NCBI GenBank assembly: GCA_026692905.1
Contig: JAPLNL010000125.1
Coordinates: 1-37,069, forward strand
Direction: 5' to 3'
Length of the DNA: 37,069 nucleotides
From: Planctomycetota bacterium
Lineage (GTDB): Bacteria > Planctomycetota > Planctomycetia > Pirellulales > Pirellulaceae
Under the pieces are notes generated by a model. The model had not been told where the DNA came from, did no database searches, and worked only from the letters and a program-made list of their open reading frames with translations. The first letter of the stretch is position 1; each line of letters begins with the position of its first letter. Position numbers and translations under genes: made by a program. This document shows, piece by piece, positions 14,869 through 22,982 of the stretch.

Positions 14869-16416
14869 CTAAAACGAGGATGTAATCTGAGTTCGTATCA
14901 AAAGCCCTGACTGGCCGGCTACAAAACCGGTTCGATTTTGATCTGCCGGAGAGCTATCTAACCAAGCCGTATCAAATGTGGTTCGCAGATTGCTTTTCCC
15001 TTTAAGCGGGAACCAATTGAAGCCCGTTGCAATCTCCGTCCCGGAGCCATATGCGCCGGTTACGAATGAGTTGCGGGTATATAGTTCCAGTTTTTGCGGA
15101 ACTACAAAATAGCCCGCCTGCGCCACTCCGCCATACGTTTCCAAGGAACTCATTGGCAGCGGGCCGCTACCTTGTAACGAAGTGAGTCCTTGCTGGTAAA
15201 TTTCCGTGGAAAGGCTGAGCCCACGATACTTGAAGGCAACATCGATAGCGGCAAGCGACAGATGAAATGCTTGCAATGTCACTCCTGGTGCCAATGCACC
15301 TTGCTGAGTAATCAAGGTACCGTTCGAAAGTCGAACCAACGTGTTTTCTGGGTAGTCGCTCGATTGGCTACCTTCCTCCAACGTGAACGTATAGCTACCG
15401 CCCAAACGAACGGCAGCTTCGCGATGAGCTTCGATGTCAGAATACCCTTTGCCAAAGTCGCCCCATGGCTCCCACCATGCCGACTGCGAACTACAAAACC
15501 GATTGTTGAGCTGGCGTGGATTCACATTGAGAGTGTTAAAACCATTCGCTATCATTGCATGGTAATTGAACGCATCTGCGAGCTGCCCAGTGACCCAAAC
15601 TCCTTGACTCAAGCTTGGTCGAAAAAACGTAGTTGCCATGGAGCGGTCTGGCCCCAACTGGGCATCGAACGAACTATGCAACCACTCACGCGTTCCAGGC
15701 ACTTTGTTCTGGCCGACATGCATTTGAAGCGCACGACTAAATCGGTAGCTCAATGCATATGCTCGAAATCCAATTGGATTGTTGTTGACAGTGTTGTAAT
15801 CAATGTTGAGCAAGTACGAGAGGTCCGGCATCAACGCGTTTCCGGAAAGGATAAGTCGCCCTCGTGGAATAGCGAAGTCGGTTCGGTCAAAAATCGGAAC
15901 CGGATTTCCCGCACTATCGACCCAAGATGGTTCGTCTCTCGCAAAACCGGTATAACGGAAAGTGTTCTGGTGGTTGATCTTGAGCGAGTAAGGAGATCGA
16001 TCGAAATTTTGGGGACGGATCTCGATTCCCTTGTCGTACGTGGCCAGATAGCCCATTGGTGGCAGTCCAAGCGCATCCGCTTGAACAACTCCCGACGCCG
16101 CATTTGCCTCGGTGCTAAACGGGAGAGGAGATAGCTGAAAACTGTTTTGGTCCTTCAGGGCTTCCACTTCTTGAGAGAGCCTCGCGTTCTCCTCGACCAC
16201 AGACTGCAGCGTTTTCTCCAAAAGATCCACCCGACTTGATGCGTCGGTCGTGTCCGATACCAATTGCAGTGGAGCGGCAATCAAGAGTCCGATATTCCAT
16301 AGCATCAATGTCAGTGCTAGCATCGACCTAAGGCACCGCAATGCAATCGGAAAAACGTAGTGATCGTTGTACCGCAAAACTGCTATTGCGAAGCGGGATT
16401 TCGAGTTACCACACAT
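14869..16416 (-). CDS. OprO/OprP-type porin
   Basis: The protein has 515 residues. A hydrophobic leader (LRSMLALTLMLWNIGLLIAA) suggests that translation may really begin at an internal Met near residue 32. Residues about 60-90 (VDLLEKTLQSVVEENARLSQ and on) form a coiled coil, as in trimeric porins of this family. After a linker comes the barrel: YDKGIEIRP, NHQNTFRYTGF, FAIPRGRLILSGNAL, SYLLNIDYNTVNNNPIGF, ALQMHVGQNKVPGTREW, the family's typical 'GQ.K.P..RE' segment. The chain ends in TQITSSF, with the terminal Phe. OprP-like porins pass anions such as phosphate or polyphosphate. Sulfate or sulfated products are possible here given the sulfatases, but that is inference. Confidence 0.85.
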   Translation of the reverse strand: MCGNSKSRFAIAVLRYNDHYVFPIALRCLRSMLALTLMLWNIGLLIAAPLQLVSDTTDASSRVDLLEKTLQSVVEENARLSQEVEALKDQNSFQLSPLPFSTEANAASGVVQADALGLPPMGYLATYDKGIEIRPQNFDRSPYSLKINHQNTFRYTGFARDEPSWVDSAGNPVPIFDRTDFAIPRGRLILSGNALMPDLSYLLNIDYNTVNNNPIGFRAYALSYRFSRALQMHVGQNKVPGTREWLHSSFDAQLGPDRSMATTFFRPSLSQGVWVTGQLADAFNYHAMIANGFNTLNVNPRQLNNRFCSSQSAWWEPWGDFGKGYSDIEAHREAAVRLGGSYTFTLEEGSQSSDYPENTLVRLSNGTLITQQGALAPGVTLQAFHLSLAAIDVAFKYRGLSLSTEIYQQGLTSLQGSGPLPMSSLETYGGVAQAGYFVVPQKLELYTRNSFVTGAYGSGTEIATGFNWFPLKGKSNLRTTFDTAWLDSSPADQNRTGFVAGQSGLLIRTQITSSF

Positions 16417-16622
16417 GCAAACCGCTTAAATTGGGTGACGCCAAAAACCGCTAAAACGCCCTATATTGCGAGAAGCCTACGGGTGATGGTATCGGATAAT
16501 CCGAGCCCAGCAAGCCACTAAAACCCGTATGGCGTTGCAAAACAATAGCGGAAAAAAAGAGTTCTCAATCAACGCCACCACTTTTTGCTGTCATTGGTCG
16601 AATGGCTCATTCTCCCTCGAAA

Positions 16623-17168
16623 TTACCAAACGGTATCGAAATCGATTGCGATACCTTCGACAAAGGATAGTTGAACCACGTTGGTTTTGGGGTTGAGTAC
16701 AAACCCTCCATCCCGAAGTACCCACTGCTCTACGTGATGATCAAACGGGTCCACGATCCAGTACTCGGAAACCCTGGCTCGTTCGTAAAGCTCTTTCTTG
16801 ATCGTTCGATCATGGCTAGCGGTCGATGGTGACAGAATTTCGACAACTAGGTGTGGAGCAACTTGAATTTTCGTTGGTGTGATCTTGTCGATGTTTTCGT
16901 TGAGGATGATGACTAGGTCGGGTTGTACGATATCGAATTCCGACAGTTGCACATCAATCGGAGCGCCGTAAAGTACTCCAATGCCAGCCAATTCGATTTT
17001 AACGTATAGCTGGTACTGCAATCTTTTGGAAACGTACTGATGCTGGGTGCTTGGCGAGGGGTTCACTAGATGCTCTCCAGCAATAATTTCGTGTCGCAGT
17101 CCATCCTCAGGAATATTGACATAGTCTTCATAAGTCCACTTGTGACCTTTGGAAAAGGTTGTGCTCAT
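16623..17168 (-). CDS. Uma2 family endonuclease-like protein (DUF820)
   Basis: The protein has 181 residues from ATG 17168 (MSTTFSKGHKWTYEDY). A start 6 codons upstream is possible, but its ATG overlaps the Shine-Dalgarno-like GAGGA. Family features are GLRHEIIAGEHLVNPSPS, QYVSKRLQYQL, YGAPIDVQL, DIVQPDLVIIL, PHLVVEILSPSTASHDR, KKELYERARVSEYWIVDP and VEQWVL. The D-x13-E-x-(V/L)-K-like acidic residues in QPDLVII and VVEILSPS followed by Lys match the PD-(D/E)xK restriction-like fold. Uma2 proteins are abundant in planctomycetes and cyanobacteria; their cellular role is not settled. It is monocistronic here, with no clear partner. Confidence 0.88.
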   Translation of the reverse strand: MSTTFSKGHKWTYEDYVNIPEDGLRHEIIAGEHLVNPSPSTQHQYVSKRLQYQLYVKIELAGIGVLYGAPIDVQLSEFDIVQPDLVIILNENIDKITPTKIQVAPHLVVEILSPSTASHDRTIKKELYERARVSEYWIVDPFDHHVEQWVLRDGGFVLNPKTNVVQLSFVEGIAIDFDTVW

Positions 17169-17293
17169 GATCTTTTGGTTCCTCATTCAACAGAATCAGT
17201 AGGAGTTTTCCACAGACAGTTCCGTAATGATTTTCCCTTAACACTGCTGCAAAATCAAGGCAATGGGTTGTGGACGTGGTGTAGTCTTTGGGT

Positions 17294-17351
17294 CATCGCA
17301 GCTAGGCTAGGTGGCTACTTGATATTCACCAAACAGGCAGCCATTGCGTTC
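17294..17351. repeat. 58-bp direct repeat, copy 1 (3' end of the EF-G-domain-IV-like gene)
   Basis: It matches 18206-18263 with two substitutions, 912 bp apart. It covers the last 12 codons of the gene at 17315-17716 and about 20 bp of its 3' flank. The two copies bracket the toxin-like/partner pair. Confidence 0.9.
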
Positions 17352-17716
17352 TTGGCGGCTAGCCAGAACGCTCGCTCAGAGGAATCGACTTCATGTGCTA
17401 CCAATCTGACAATTCGAGCTGTCAGTCCATTTAACCCCACCCCGAGCGATTCGTAATGGCCAACTGCATCTTTAATTCCACGCGCCGCGCCAGCAATAAA
17501 GTATTTTTCTTCCTCAACGTCCGGGTATTTTTCTCCTGACTGGTTTACGCATTCTGGGTCATCATATGCGACTTCGAAGGGTGCGGAAGGATCTTTGGCA
17601 TCTGACAACTCGACAGAAACAATCGCAAACGGTGCGGACGATCCCGTTACGTCGCTTGCTCGGCCACTACAACGAATGGCACCAATCTTCGTTCGATGTG
17701 CTTTCAACTCAACCAT
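17315..17716 (-). CDS. Stand-alone EF-G domain IV-like protein; putative partner/immunity of upstream gene
   Basis: The protein has 133 residues from ATG 17716, with AGGAAA spaced 7 nt; the Shine-Dalgarno sequence overlaps the upstream gene's stop codon, 10 nt away. The chain follows domain IV of elongation factor G from end to end: an AIRCSGRASDVTGSSAPFAI segment like 'QSGGRGQYGHV', an AGAARGIKDAV helix like 'PAVEKGIREAM', and RLVAHEVDSSERAFWLAA like 'GSYHDVDSSEMAFKIAA'. The His and the DSSE turn are kept. No GTPase domain is present. Coupling to a toxin-like gene suggests an antidote or a target mimic of the ribosomal A site. That function is inference, and the similarity is from motif memory, not a search. 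Confidence 0.6.
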   Translation of the reverse strand: MVELKAHRTKIGAIRCSGRASDVTGSSAPFAIVSVELSDAKDPSAPFEVAYDDPECVNQSGEKYPDVEEEKYFIAGAARGIKDAVGHYESLGVGLNGLTARIVRLVAHEVDSSERAFWLAAKNAMAACLVNIK

Positions 17717-17726
17717 TGTCGGTTTC

Positions 17727-18182
17727 CTATTCAAAAAATGGCCAGAACTTTGGCGGAAGTGGTGACAATTCGTGAGCGCCACGCAATCCTTCTCTATACA
17801 CATGCTCCCATTGGCCGTTAATCCTATGCCATGCACTAATATCCTGGAACGGAACTCCCTTTCCCATTAACGATCTTTCCCCCAACTCATGGTCGCGTAG
17901 TTGCCGAAACCATTGCTGCTGGCAAGCGTCGAGAGGTGCATTGTGCGGTTTAAGCCAAGCTTCAGCAATATCATCATTTGAATCAAACCTTTTTCGAACC
18001 ACTCCACCCACTTCGGGAGCAAAACGTTGGTGCTTTCCGAAAAAGAGGTGCTTCTTCATCGTAGTCACTTCTGAAACTGTGAGTCCAGTATTCGTAGCCA
18101 CATTTTCGACGTCAGACATTCGCAGAGACCGGATAGCGTCGTACTTTTGTTCTGCTAGCGATGAGAAGCCTCGATTGTCCAT
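17727..18182 (-). CDS. Orphan toxin-like C-terminal domain protein
   Basis: A 151-residue protein with no signal or membrane segment. It resembles a module I know from C-termini of polymorphic toxins and phage head-morphogenesis proteins: KYDAIRSLRMSDVENVATNT, VTTMKKHLFFGKHQRF, RKRFDSNDDIAEAWL, then QLRDHELGERSLM and FQDISAWHR. The family has 'YDAIR..DV..IA.NTG', 'K.H.F..KH', 'RFD.D...A.AW' and 'LKHE..E'. The N-terminal delivery region of a full-length toxin is missing, so it looks like a displaced C-terminal cassette. No Shine-Dalgarno sequence is well placed at ATG 18182. The partner gene follows 10 nt downstream. A toxic activity is inferred from resemblance and layout only. Confidence 0.55.
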   Translation of the reverse strand: MDNRGFSSLAEQKYDAIRSLRMSDVENVATNTGLTVSEVTTMKKHLFFGKHQRFAPEVGGVVRKRFDSNDDIAEAWLKPHNAPLDACQQQWFRQLRDHELGERSLMGKGVPFQDISAWHRINGQWEHVYREGLRGAHELSPLPPKFWPFFE

Positions 18183-18205
18183 TCCTGTGACTGCTTTCCT
18201 TGGGG

Positions 18206-18263
18206 CATCGCAGTTAGGCTAGGTGGCTACTTGATATTCACCAAACAGGCAGCCATCGCGTTC
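18206..18263 (-). pseudogene. Tail fragment of a second EF-G-domain-IV-like gene (direct repeat copy 2)
   Basis: The minus-strand sequence encodes NAMAACLVNIK followed by a stop, identical to the C-terminus of the protein at 17315-17716, plus the same 3' flank. Nothing upstream of it continues the gene; the next gene's stop is at 18289. It is the relic of an earlier partner gene directly in front of the toxin-like gene, as expected if cassettes were stacked and recombined. Confidence 0.75.
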
Positions 18264-18288
18264 ACCTGACTGGAAGCCTGATCCCCGA

Positions 18289-19695
18289 TCATTTGTCCAG
18301 CTTCGAAAAACGAAGCAGATTTTTTCCTTCTGCATCGAGCAAGTACATCAAGCCAGTGTCATCGATTCGAAAACTGGCAACTTTTTCTAGGGCTGCTTTG
18401 AACTTCGATTCTTGATCCATCATGGCTGGTGGTCCTGCACGCCGAGTCATGGCAAGCGGCCCGAAGGTTATTTTTTGACCCGCGATCACTGCTTTGCCGC
18501 CGTAGCGATTGACTGCGGTGTTCCCTGTGACCGTCCCATCCTCGCTGACTTGAAGTGTTGATTGGGCTCGATCAAGCACACCGCCGCCGGCGATGTCCTC
18601 GGCTAGCCAATTGCCCACAATGCTCTGTGTAGCAACAGTCGCCCCTGGTACTGCGGCGGCACTCCAAACCGTTTTCCAATCTTTTGCCATATCCACAATC
18701 TCCCAACCGCGTTTCGAAGAATCAGCCAGCGCATCGACCAGCTTCCCAGAGCTTTTCGGTGCCTTGTCGTAAGCGTACTCACGTTCGGAGTCGGTATGAT
18801 GCACAATCAAACCAAAACTCGGACGTGGGTTATTCATAGTCGTGTATTCCATCATTGCCTTGTCCCCATCACTGTTGCCAAAGCAAGCGATCGGGCGCCG
18901 GCCAATAAACTGATGAATGCCGATGGGTTTTCCCTCCTTGTCATCTACAAACAGATGCTCCAAAGTCTTTACAAGAATAGGGCCGTTCTCTCGCAATTCA
19001 AACTTGGTGCGAGACGATGATCCGATCACCTGCTCGGGAGGGATGCCATAAACACGTTCGGACCAAACTCGCATGAAATCGGCTCCTCCTCCAGATACGA
19101 TATATGTCTTGAATCCTTTGTCCCGCAAATAGGTCAGCACTTCTTGCATCGGCTGATAGGTCAGTTGGTCGTAACCCACTGCGAATCGTGGATGCGTTGC
19201 CTTTTTCAGCCACGATTCCACGCTCGCTCTAAATTCCTCCGTCGTCATCCCAGCATGCGTCAGGGCCATGACCTGCATAAGCCCATCGTGATGTGCGCCT
19301 TCGAGTAGCTTTGCTAGGTCGCCTGCGTTCGCCGCTTGTACCATCGGATTCGAGGCAAGAATGGGATCGGTTGCCGATCGCTGCTTGATCATGTCCAGTG
19401 CATAAGCAACTTGGAATGGGACTGGATTCTCTGGCCAAAGCGTGCCGTCGTTGTCGAAGACAGCAATACGTTCCGAAATAGGAACGAAGTCGGTTGACCC
19501 TTCGGCGGTGACTTTTTGCACGAATGCCATAATGGCGTTCTTCGAGGCCGACTCATTCCACGAAGGGAGCGGATCAACCGGGAGGCCATCCACGAAAACC
19601 TCTTTGGCAATGCTTGCTTCGTCAGGCGTGATTTCGATCGCTGATACCGGTGAAACCGAGAGTAGCAGGATGAGTGACAGTAGAGAGCGGTTCAC
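18289..19695 (-). CDS. Exported HAD-family phosphatase fused to a META domain
   Basis: I place the start at GTG 19695, with GGAG 9 nt upstream; this gives 468 residues and a clean signal peptide (NRSLLSLILLLSVSPVSA). An in-frame ATG 87 bp upstream would bury the signal. The HAD motifs are VFDNDGTLW (Asp81 nucleophile and Asp83), TYIVSGGGADF (motif II Ser) and CFGNSDGDKAMM (motif IV acidic pair), which makes this a phosphomonoesterase-like enzyme. Residues about 358-466 form a META (HslJ-like) domain: VGNWLAEDIAGGG, EDGTVTGNTAVNRYGG, ITFGPLAMTRRAGPP, MYLLDAEGKNLLRFS. The usual META 'GCN' is 'TAVN' here. It is the last gene of the 26.2-18.3 kb minus-strand run. The substrate is unknown. Confidence 0.85.
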   Translation of the reverse strand: MNRSLLSLILLLSVSPVSAIEITPDEASIAKEVFVDGLPVDPLPSWNESASKNAIMAFVQKVTAEGSTDFVPISERIAVFDNDGTLWPENPVPFQVAYALDMIKQRSATDPILASNPMVQAANAGDLAKLLEGAHHDGLMQVMALTHAGMTTEEFRASVESWLKKATHPRFAVGYDQLTYQPMQEVLTYLRDKGFKTYIVSGGGADFMRVWSERVYGIPPEQVIGSSSRTKFELRENGPILVKTLEHLFVDDKEGKPIGIHQFIGRRPIACFGNSDGDKAMMEYTTMNNPRPSFGLIVHHTDSEREYAYDKAPKSSGKLVDALADSSKRGWEIVDMAKDWKTVWSAAAVPGATVATQSIVGNWLAEDIAGGGVLDRAQSTLQVSEDGTVTGNTAVNRYGGKAVIAGQKITFGPLAMTRRAGPPAMMDQESKFKAALEKVASFRIDDTGLMYLLDAEGKNLLRFSKLDK

Positions 19696-19793
19696 TTTGA
19701 AGGACTCCAGAAAATTGCTTAATCTAAATTGGGTTGAGTTGAACCTAGTTCGGACAGGCTCCATCGCCGTCACACTGCTCACCTCAGGACTAA

Positions 19794-20006
19794 TTACGTT
19801 GCGTTAAAGTATCCCTTGATCAAAAACAACAAGCCTCCGCCGGTGAGCATGCCCAGAACGTACGTCCCTATGATGACGATGATTTTCGAGATGCTGGCGG
19901 ACCAAATTAAAAAGGTGACTTCGACAGGACTCAGGTTTTGAATCGCAAAGATGCTAATGATCAAAATCGCGATTATTGCCAAAGCCGTGGTTATATACTG
20001 CGACAT
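19794..20006 (-). CDS. LapA-domain (DUF1049) small membrane protein
   Basis: A 70-residue protein with two hydrophobic segments (about 6-22 and 42-64) separated by NLSPVEVTFLIWSASISK. The 'FAIQNLSPVEVTFL' block followed by a glycine-rich second helix (GTYVLGMLTGGGLLF) is the DUF1049/LapA signature. In enterobacteria LapA works with LapB in envelope assembly; no LapB is seen here. It lies 33 bp downstream of the AIM24 gene in the same operon. Confidence 0.85.
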   Translation of the reverse strand: MSQYITTALAIIAILIISIFAIQNLSPVEVTFLIWSASISKIIVIIGTYVLGMLTGGGLLFLIKGYFNAT

Positions 20007-20039
20007 TTTTGGTTCTCAATTTTCATGACTAGTAGTGAT

Positions 20040-20732
20040 TTAACTGGTTGTTTTAGAAGGTTCGTCATTCGATTCTCCCGACTTTTCGGCAAACACCCGA
20101 TAACGCCAATAGGGTGTTGGATTCAAAAGGATACGTCCTGTCCCTCTGTAGACACGTAACGAGCCTTCGCCTGATGTAAACCTTCCAAAGAAATTTCTGG
20201 TTGTTCGCCGAACTTCGAAAGAAACATCTCCGGTCCTCGCGATCACATACTTGCCTTCGGCTGCCACGCTTTGCCCCGGACTTAGGACGACCTCTTCTAC
20301 AGGACCGCGAGTCGCTAGAATCACTTTGCCGTTTCCGCGAACCTTGGTTTGCAGATAGAGCGGTCCTTCCCCGGCCCAAATCGCTGTGTGCAATTTCTCC
20401 CGGTGGAAGCTCACGTCGACGCTTCCCTCGGAGGCCCAGTACGTTCCTCTTTCGAGGATCCAAGATTCGCCTTGTAGGTCGAGTTGGTGGAATCCACCTA
20501 GTGACGACTCGAGCGTGATGGCGCCGGTGCCTGTATAGGTGGGGCGATACACCGCTTCTTCAGCAAAAAGCGATGTCATCAGGCCCCCCAAGGACGGCAT
20601 CAATTGGGAATACACCTTGATGTCGCCTATGTAGTAGCTAAGGGCACCAGACTCCACTCGAACCATTTCATGATTGAGATGAATCTCGACGTAACGTGTT
20701 CCTTCCATTTCGTTAATCTTGAATTCAGCCAT
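20040..20732 (-). CDS. AIM24 family protein
   Basis: A 230-residue protein made of short beta strands, with no signal or membrane helix. AIM24 features are VRVESGALSYYIGDIKV near the start, TGTGAITLESSLGGFHQLDL, ERGTYWASEGSVDVS, GEGPLYLQTKVRGNGKVIL, RGPVEEVVLSPGQSVAAE and RTTRNFFGRFTSGEGSL. The family folds as a beta-rich trimer-like barrel. In yeast AIM24 affects mitochondrial inner-membrane organisation, while in bacteria the role is unknown. The C-terminal 30 residues are polar and probably disordered. It sits between DUF4239 and LapA-like genes with gaps of 51 and 33 bp. Confidence 0.88.
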   Translation of the reverse strand: MAEFKINEMEGTRYVEIHLNHEMVRVESGALSYYIGDIKVYSQLMPSLGGLMTSLFAEEAVYRPTYTGTGAITLESSLGGFHQLDLQGESWILERGTYWASEGSVDVSFHREKLHTAIWAGEGPLYLQTKVRGNGKVILATRGPVEEVVLSPGQSVAAEGKYVIARTGDVSFEVRRTTRNFFGRFTSGEGSLRVYRGTGRILLNPTPYWRYRVFAEKSGESNDEPSKTTS

Positions 20733-20783
20733 CGCTCATGTGTCCCAAAAATGTAAAATTTGCTCGTCGATGCAACTTGTTGC

Positions 20784-21590
20784 TTATGACGCAGTCTGCG
20801 GTTCCGGCGAATCGTTCATCAGCTCCAACACCAGCTCGAAAGCTTCGGGAGTGATGCTGACCTCTCCACGGAACGGATTGTCCATTGCGGCGACAAGGAA
20901 AATCATCGTCCCCAGATAAAATGCGAGCAAACCACCTAAGAACAAATGTGTTATTAACTTGACTTCGAACAGCCATACCATCGCAATATTGATGACAGCA
21001 CCAACGAGCACGACATACCACATTACGCTAGGAATTCCTGTGTTAACCGAATGCAATCTCATTCGCCGATGTTCTACGAACACATTGAACTGACGCAGTG
21101 TTTCCGCATGAATGATCTCCTCACTTTTCGATGAGGGCTGAAACTTCACGAGTTTATTATGAAAATCTCTAACCTTTGCAACTCCACCACTGGGAACGAT
21201 TCCTTTTCGTTGCAAAGGCCACGCTTTTTCAATAACGTATTGGCAGTAGTCTCGAAGTGATTGTCGAAGTGGATCGCGGTCCGGGTCAGGATAGGCCGAA
21301 ACATCGTAGTAAAGCGCTGCCAACGAAGATGTCTCTTTCGTAACATTCGCTTCCACCTGTGAATAGTTTTGGTAGACCGCCACAGCTAGTAAACCAAGCA
21401 GAATTCCATAAAACACGCAAAAACAGGAGAGGATATACCCGACAACATCATTGACTACCGACTTTCGAGGCATAAACAATCGCAAAACCGGCCGCAGAAC
21501 GAGGCAACCAATGATGGAGAATGCCACGAATACGCCTGCTGAAAGGGCAGCAAAGGATTCCGTCGGGATGTCATAAATCCAGTAAAACAT
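20784..21590 (-). CDS. DUF4239 (bestrophin-like) membrane protein
   Basis: A 268-residue protein with four likely transmembrane segments (about 11-34, 49-72, 186-208, 212-236). The soluble region between pairs contains YQNYSQVEANVTKETSSLAA, a DYCQYVIEKAWPLQRKG segment and HRRMRLHSVNTGIPSVMW, the recurring pattern of DUF4239. The second half continues with FLGGLLAFYLGTMIFLVAAM and DNPFRGEVSITPEAF, also diagnostic. Some annotate the family as bestrophin-like channels, but transport has not been shown for this type as far as I know. Its start directly abuts the stop of the zinc-ribbon gene, so translation is probably coupled. Confidence 0.88.
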   Translation of the reverse strand: MFYWIYDIPTESFAALSAGVFVAFSIIGCLVLRPVLRLFMPRKSVVNDVVGYILSCFCVFYGILLGLLAVAVYQNYSQVEANVTKETSSLAALYYDVSAYPDPDRDPLRQSLRDYCQYVIEKAWPLQRKGIVPSGGVAKVRDFHNKLVKFQPSSKSEEIIHAETLRQFNVFVEHRRMRLHSVNTGIPSVMWYVVLVGAVINIAMVWLFEVKLITHLFLGGLLAFYLGTMIFLVAAMDNPFRGEVSITPEAFELVLELMNDSPEPQTAS

Positions 21591-22133
21591 TTAGAAACCT
21601 CTCTGGATAAGACTTTCTTTGCGCAGTTCCTTTGCTCTACCCTGACAATGAATGCAACGATAAAAGGATGTCCTCCTATGCTGTTCTACACTCCGCTCTT
21701 TGCCAAACAGATTCCAATCAAGCTGCTTTTGAAGATAATAACCGGCACCGAAGTAAACAGTCACCGAAATGATCGCCGCTGCGAGAAAGGACGAACTGAG
21801 ATACCAGATGATCCCTGCCAAGAAAAGAACCAGCGCTAACCAAGCAGGCCAATAGCCGTCTTGTGGTTCATTGTAAAGGATTGGCGGTTCCTCTTGCTCA
21901 ACCTTCCCATCACAAATACTACATATCAGCTTTCCATAGTAGCTACAGGGTTGACTGACGCACTCAAGCTGAACATCAGCGGGCAATAAGCGAGCCCGAC
22001 AATGGAAGCAGAAGTCCGTTTGGCATGTTGGGCAATGGTACGCTTCAGGATCGACGCTTGAACCACACGCCGGGCACTTTCCAACATCACCCCGACGTTG
22101 CGGCTTCTGTACCGTTTCTAGTTCGTCGCTCAT
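21591..22133 (-). CDS. Zinc-ribbon membrane protein, hypothetical
   Basis: A 180-residue protein. The N-terminal 75 residues hold five close cysteine pairs (C20/C23, C34/C37, C42/C45, C58/C63, C71/C74) in patterns such as GKCPACGSS and CPTCQTDFCFHC, enough for two or more treble-clef or ribbon zinc sites. Two hydrophobic segments (about 96-111 and 113-133) follow, and then a basic tail with one more CIHC pair (C160/C163). It may be a membrane-tethered metal or protein-binding adaptor for the DUF4239 protein encoded with zero spacing downstream (inference). I do not recognise a named family for the full length. Confidence 0.8.
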   Translation of the reverse strand: MSDELETVQKPQRRGDVGKCPACGSSVDPEAYHCPTCQTDFCFHCRARLLPADVQLECVSQPCSYYGKLICSICDGKVEQEEPPILYNEPQDGYWPAWLALVLFLAGIIWYLSSSFLAAAIISVTVYFGAGYYLQKQLDWNLFGKERSVEQHRRTSFYRCIHCQGRAKELRKESLIQRGF

Positions 22134-22179
22134 CTACTTTCTTTCTGCCGATCTATTTCGCTTTGCCAACGCTGAATCG

Positions 22180-22890
22180 CTAATGATTCTTTGAGTCGTC
22201 AACGCTGAATACGTTTTGATGCACAACACCAGCCACGATGGCGCCGGCGATGGGAGCGATCCAGAAGAGCCATAACTGCATGAGCGCCCATCCGCCAACG
22301 AAAATCGCGGGGCCTGTCGAACGAGCAGGATTGACCGAAAGATTGGTGACCGGGATTCCGATCAGATGGATCAGCGTCAAGCCCAATCCAATTGCAATCG
22401 GTGCGAAGCCTTGCGGGGCTCGTTTGTCCGTCGCACCCAAGATGATTAACAAGAACATAAATGTCAGAATAAACTCGGCAACGAAACACGACAGCAAGGA
22501 ATAGCCGCCAGGCGAGTGCTCGCCAAAACCATTGGATGCAAAACCGCCAGAAAGCGAGAAGTCGCTTTTGCCAGACGCAATAAGATATAGAACTGCCGCA
22601 CCTGCGATCCCGCCTGCAACTTGCGAAAGGATGTAAGGGACAAGCTCAGCGGATTTGAATCGACCGCCAGCCACCAAACCTATTGAAACCGCAGGATTCA
22701 AATGGCAGCCAGAAATATGACCGATCGCATAAGCCATAGTGAGAACCGTTAGCCCAAAGGCAAACGAAACTCCCAAAAGCCCAATGCCAACATTTGGAAA
22801 CGCAGCCGCGAGCACGGCGCTGCCGCAACCTCCAAACACGAGCCAAAATGTTCCAATGAATTCCGCCGTACAACGCTTACTCAGTTCCAT
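22180..22890 (-). CDS. aqpZ: Aquaporin (MIP family, AqpZ-like)
   Basis: A 236-residue protein from ATG 22890, with GGAG 5 nt upstream; an in-frame ATG 57 bp earlier lacks a site. Six transmembrane helices are evident. Both pore loops carry [16 protein letters not shown] in the first half and [15 protein letters not shown] in the second. The start, [20 protein letters not shown], is the classic MIP entry helix. The 'NPARSTGPA' form with Arg, and His in the opposite helix (LTLIHLIG), resembles the narrow selectivity filter of water channels (AqpZ) rather than glycerol facilitators. It is second or third in the operon, and its role there could be osmotic balance. Confidence 0.93.
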   Translation of the reverse strand: MELSKRCTAEFIGTFWLVFGGCGSAVLAAAFPNVGIGLLGVSFAFGLTVLTMAYAIGHISGCHLNPAVSIGLVAGGRFKSAELVPYILSQVAGGIAGAAVLYLIASGKSDFSLSGGFASNGFGEHSPGGYSLLSCFVAEFILTFMFLLIILGATDKRAPQGFAPIAIGLGLTLIHLIGIPVTNLSVNPARSTGPAIFVGGWALMQLWLFWIAPIAGAIVAGVVHQNVFSVDDSKNH

Positions 22891-22982
22891 TTTTCTCCCT
22901 TTTTGTTCTGGTAAAATCCAAGGTTGACTCACGATAACGAGAGCCAACCCTTCTGTGTTTTTATTCCAAACGAACTTCGACT

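Noticed and set aside
15190-16134. A 314-codon plus-strand open frame opposite the OprP-type porin
   Set aside because: The porin frame has signal peptide, coiled coil and barrel motifs; the antisense frame shows none and looks like a codon-bias shadow.
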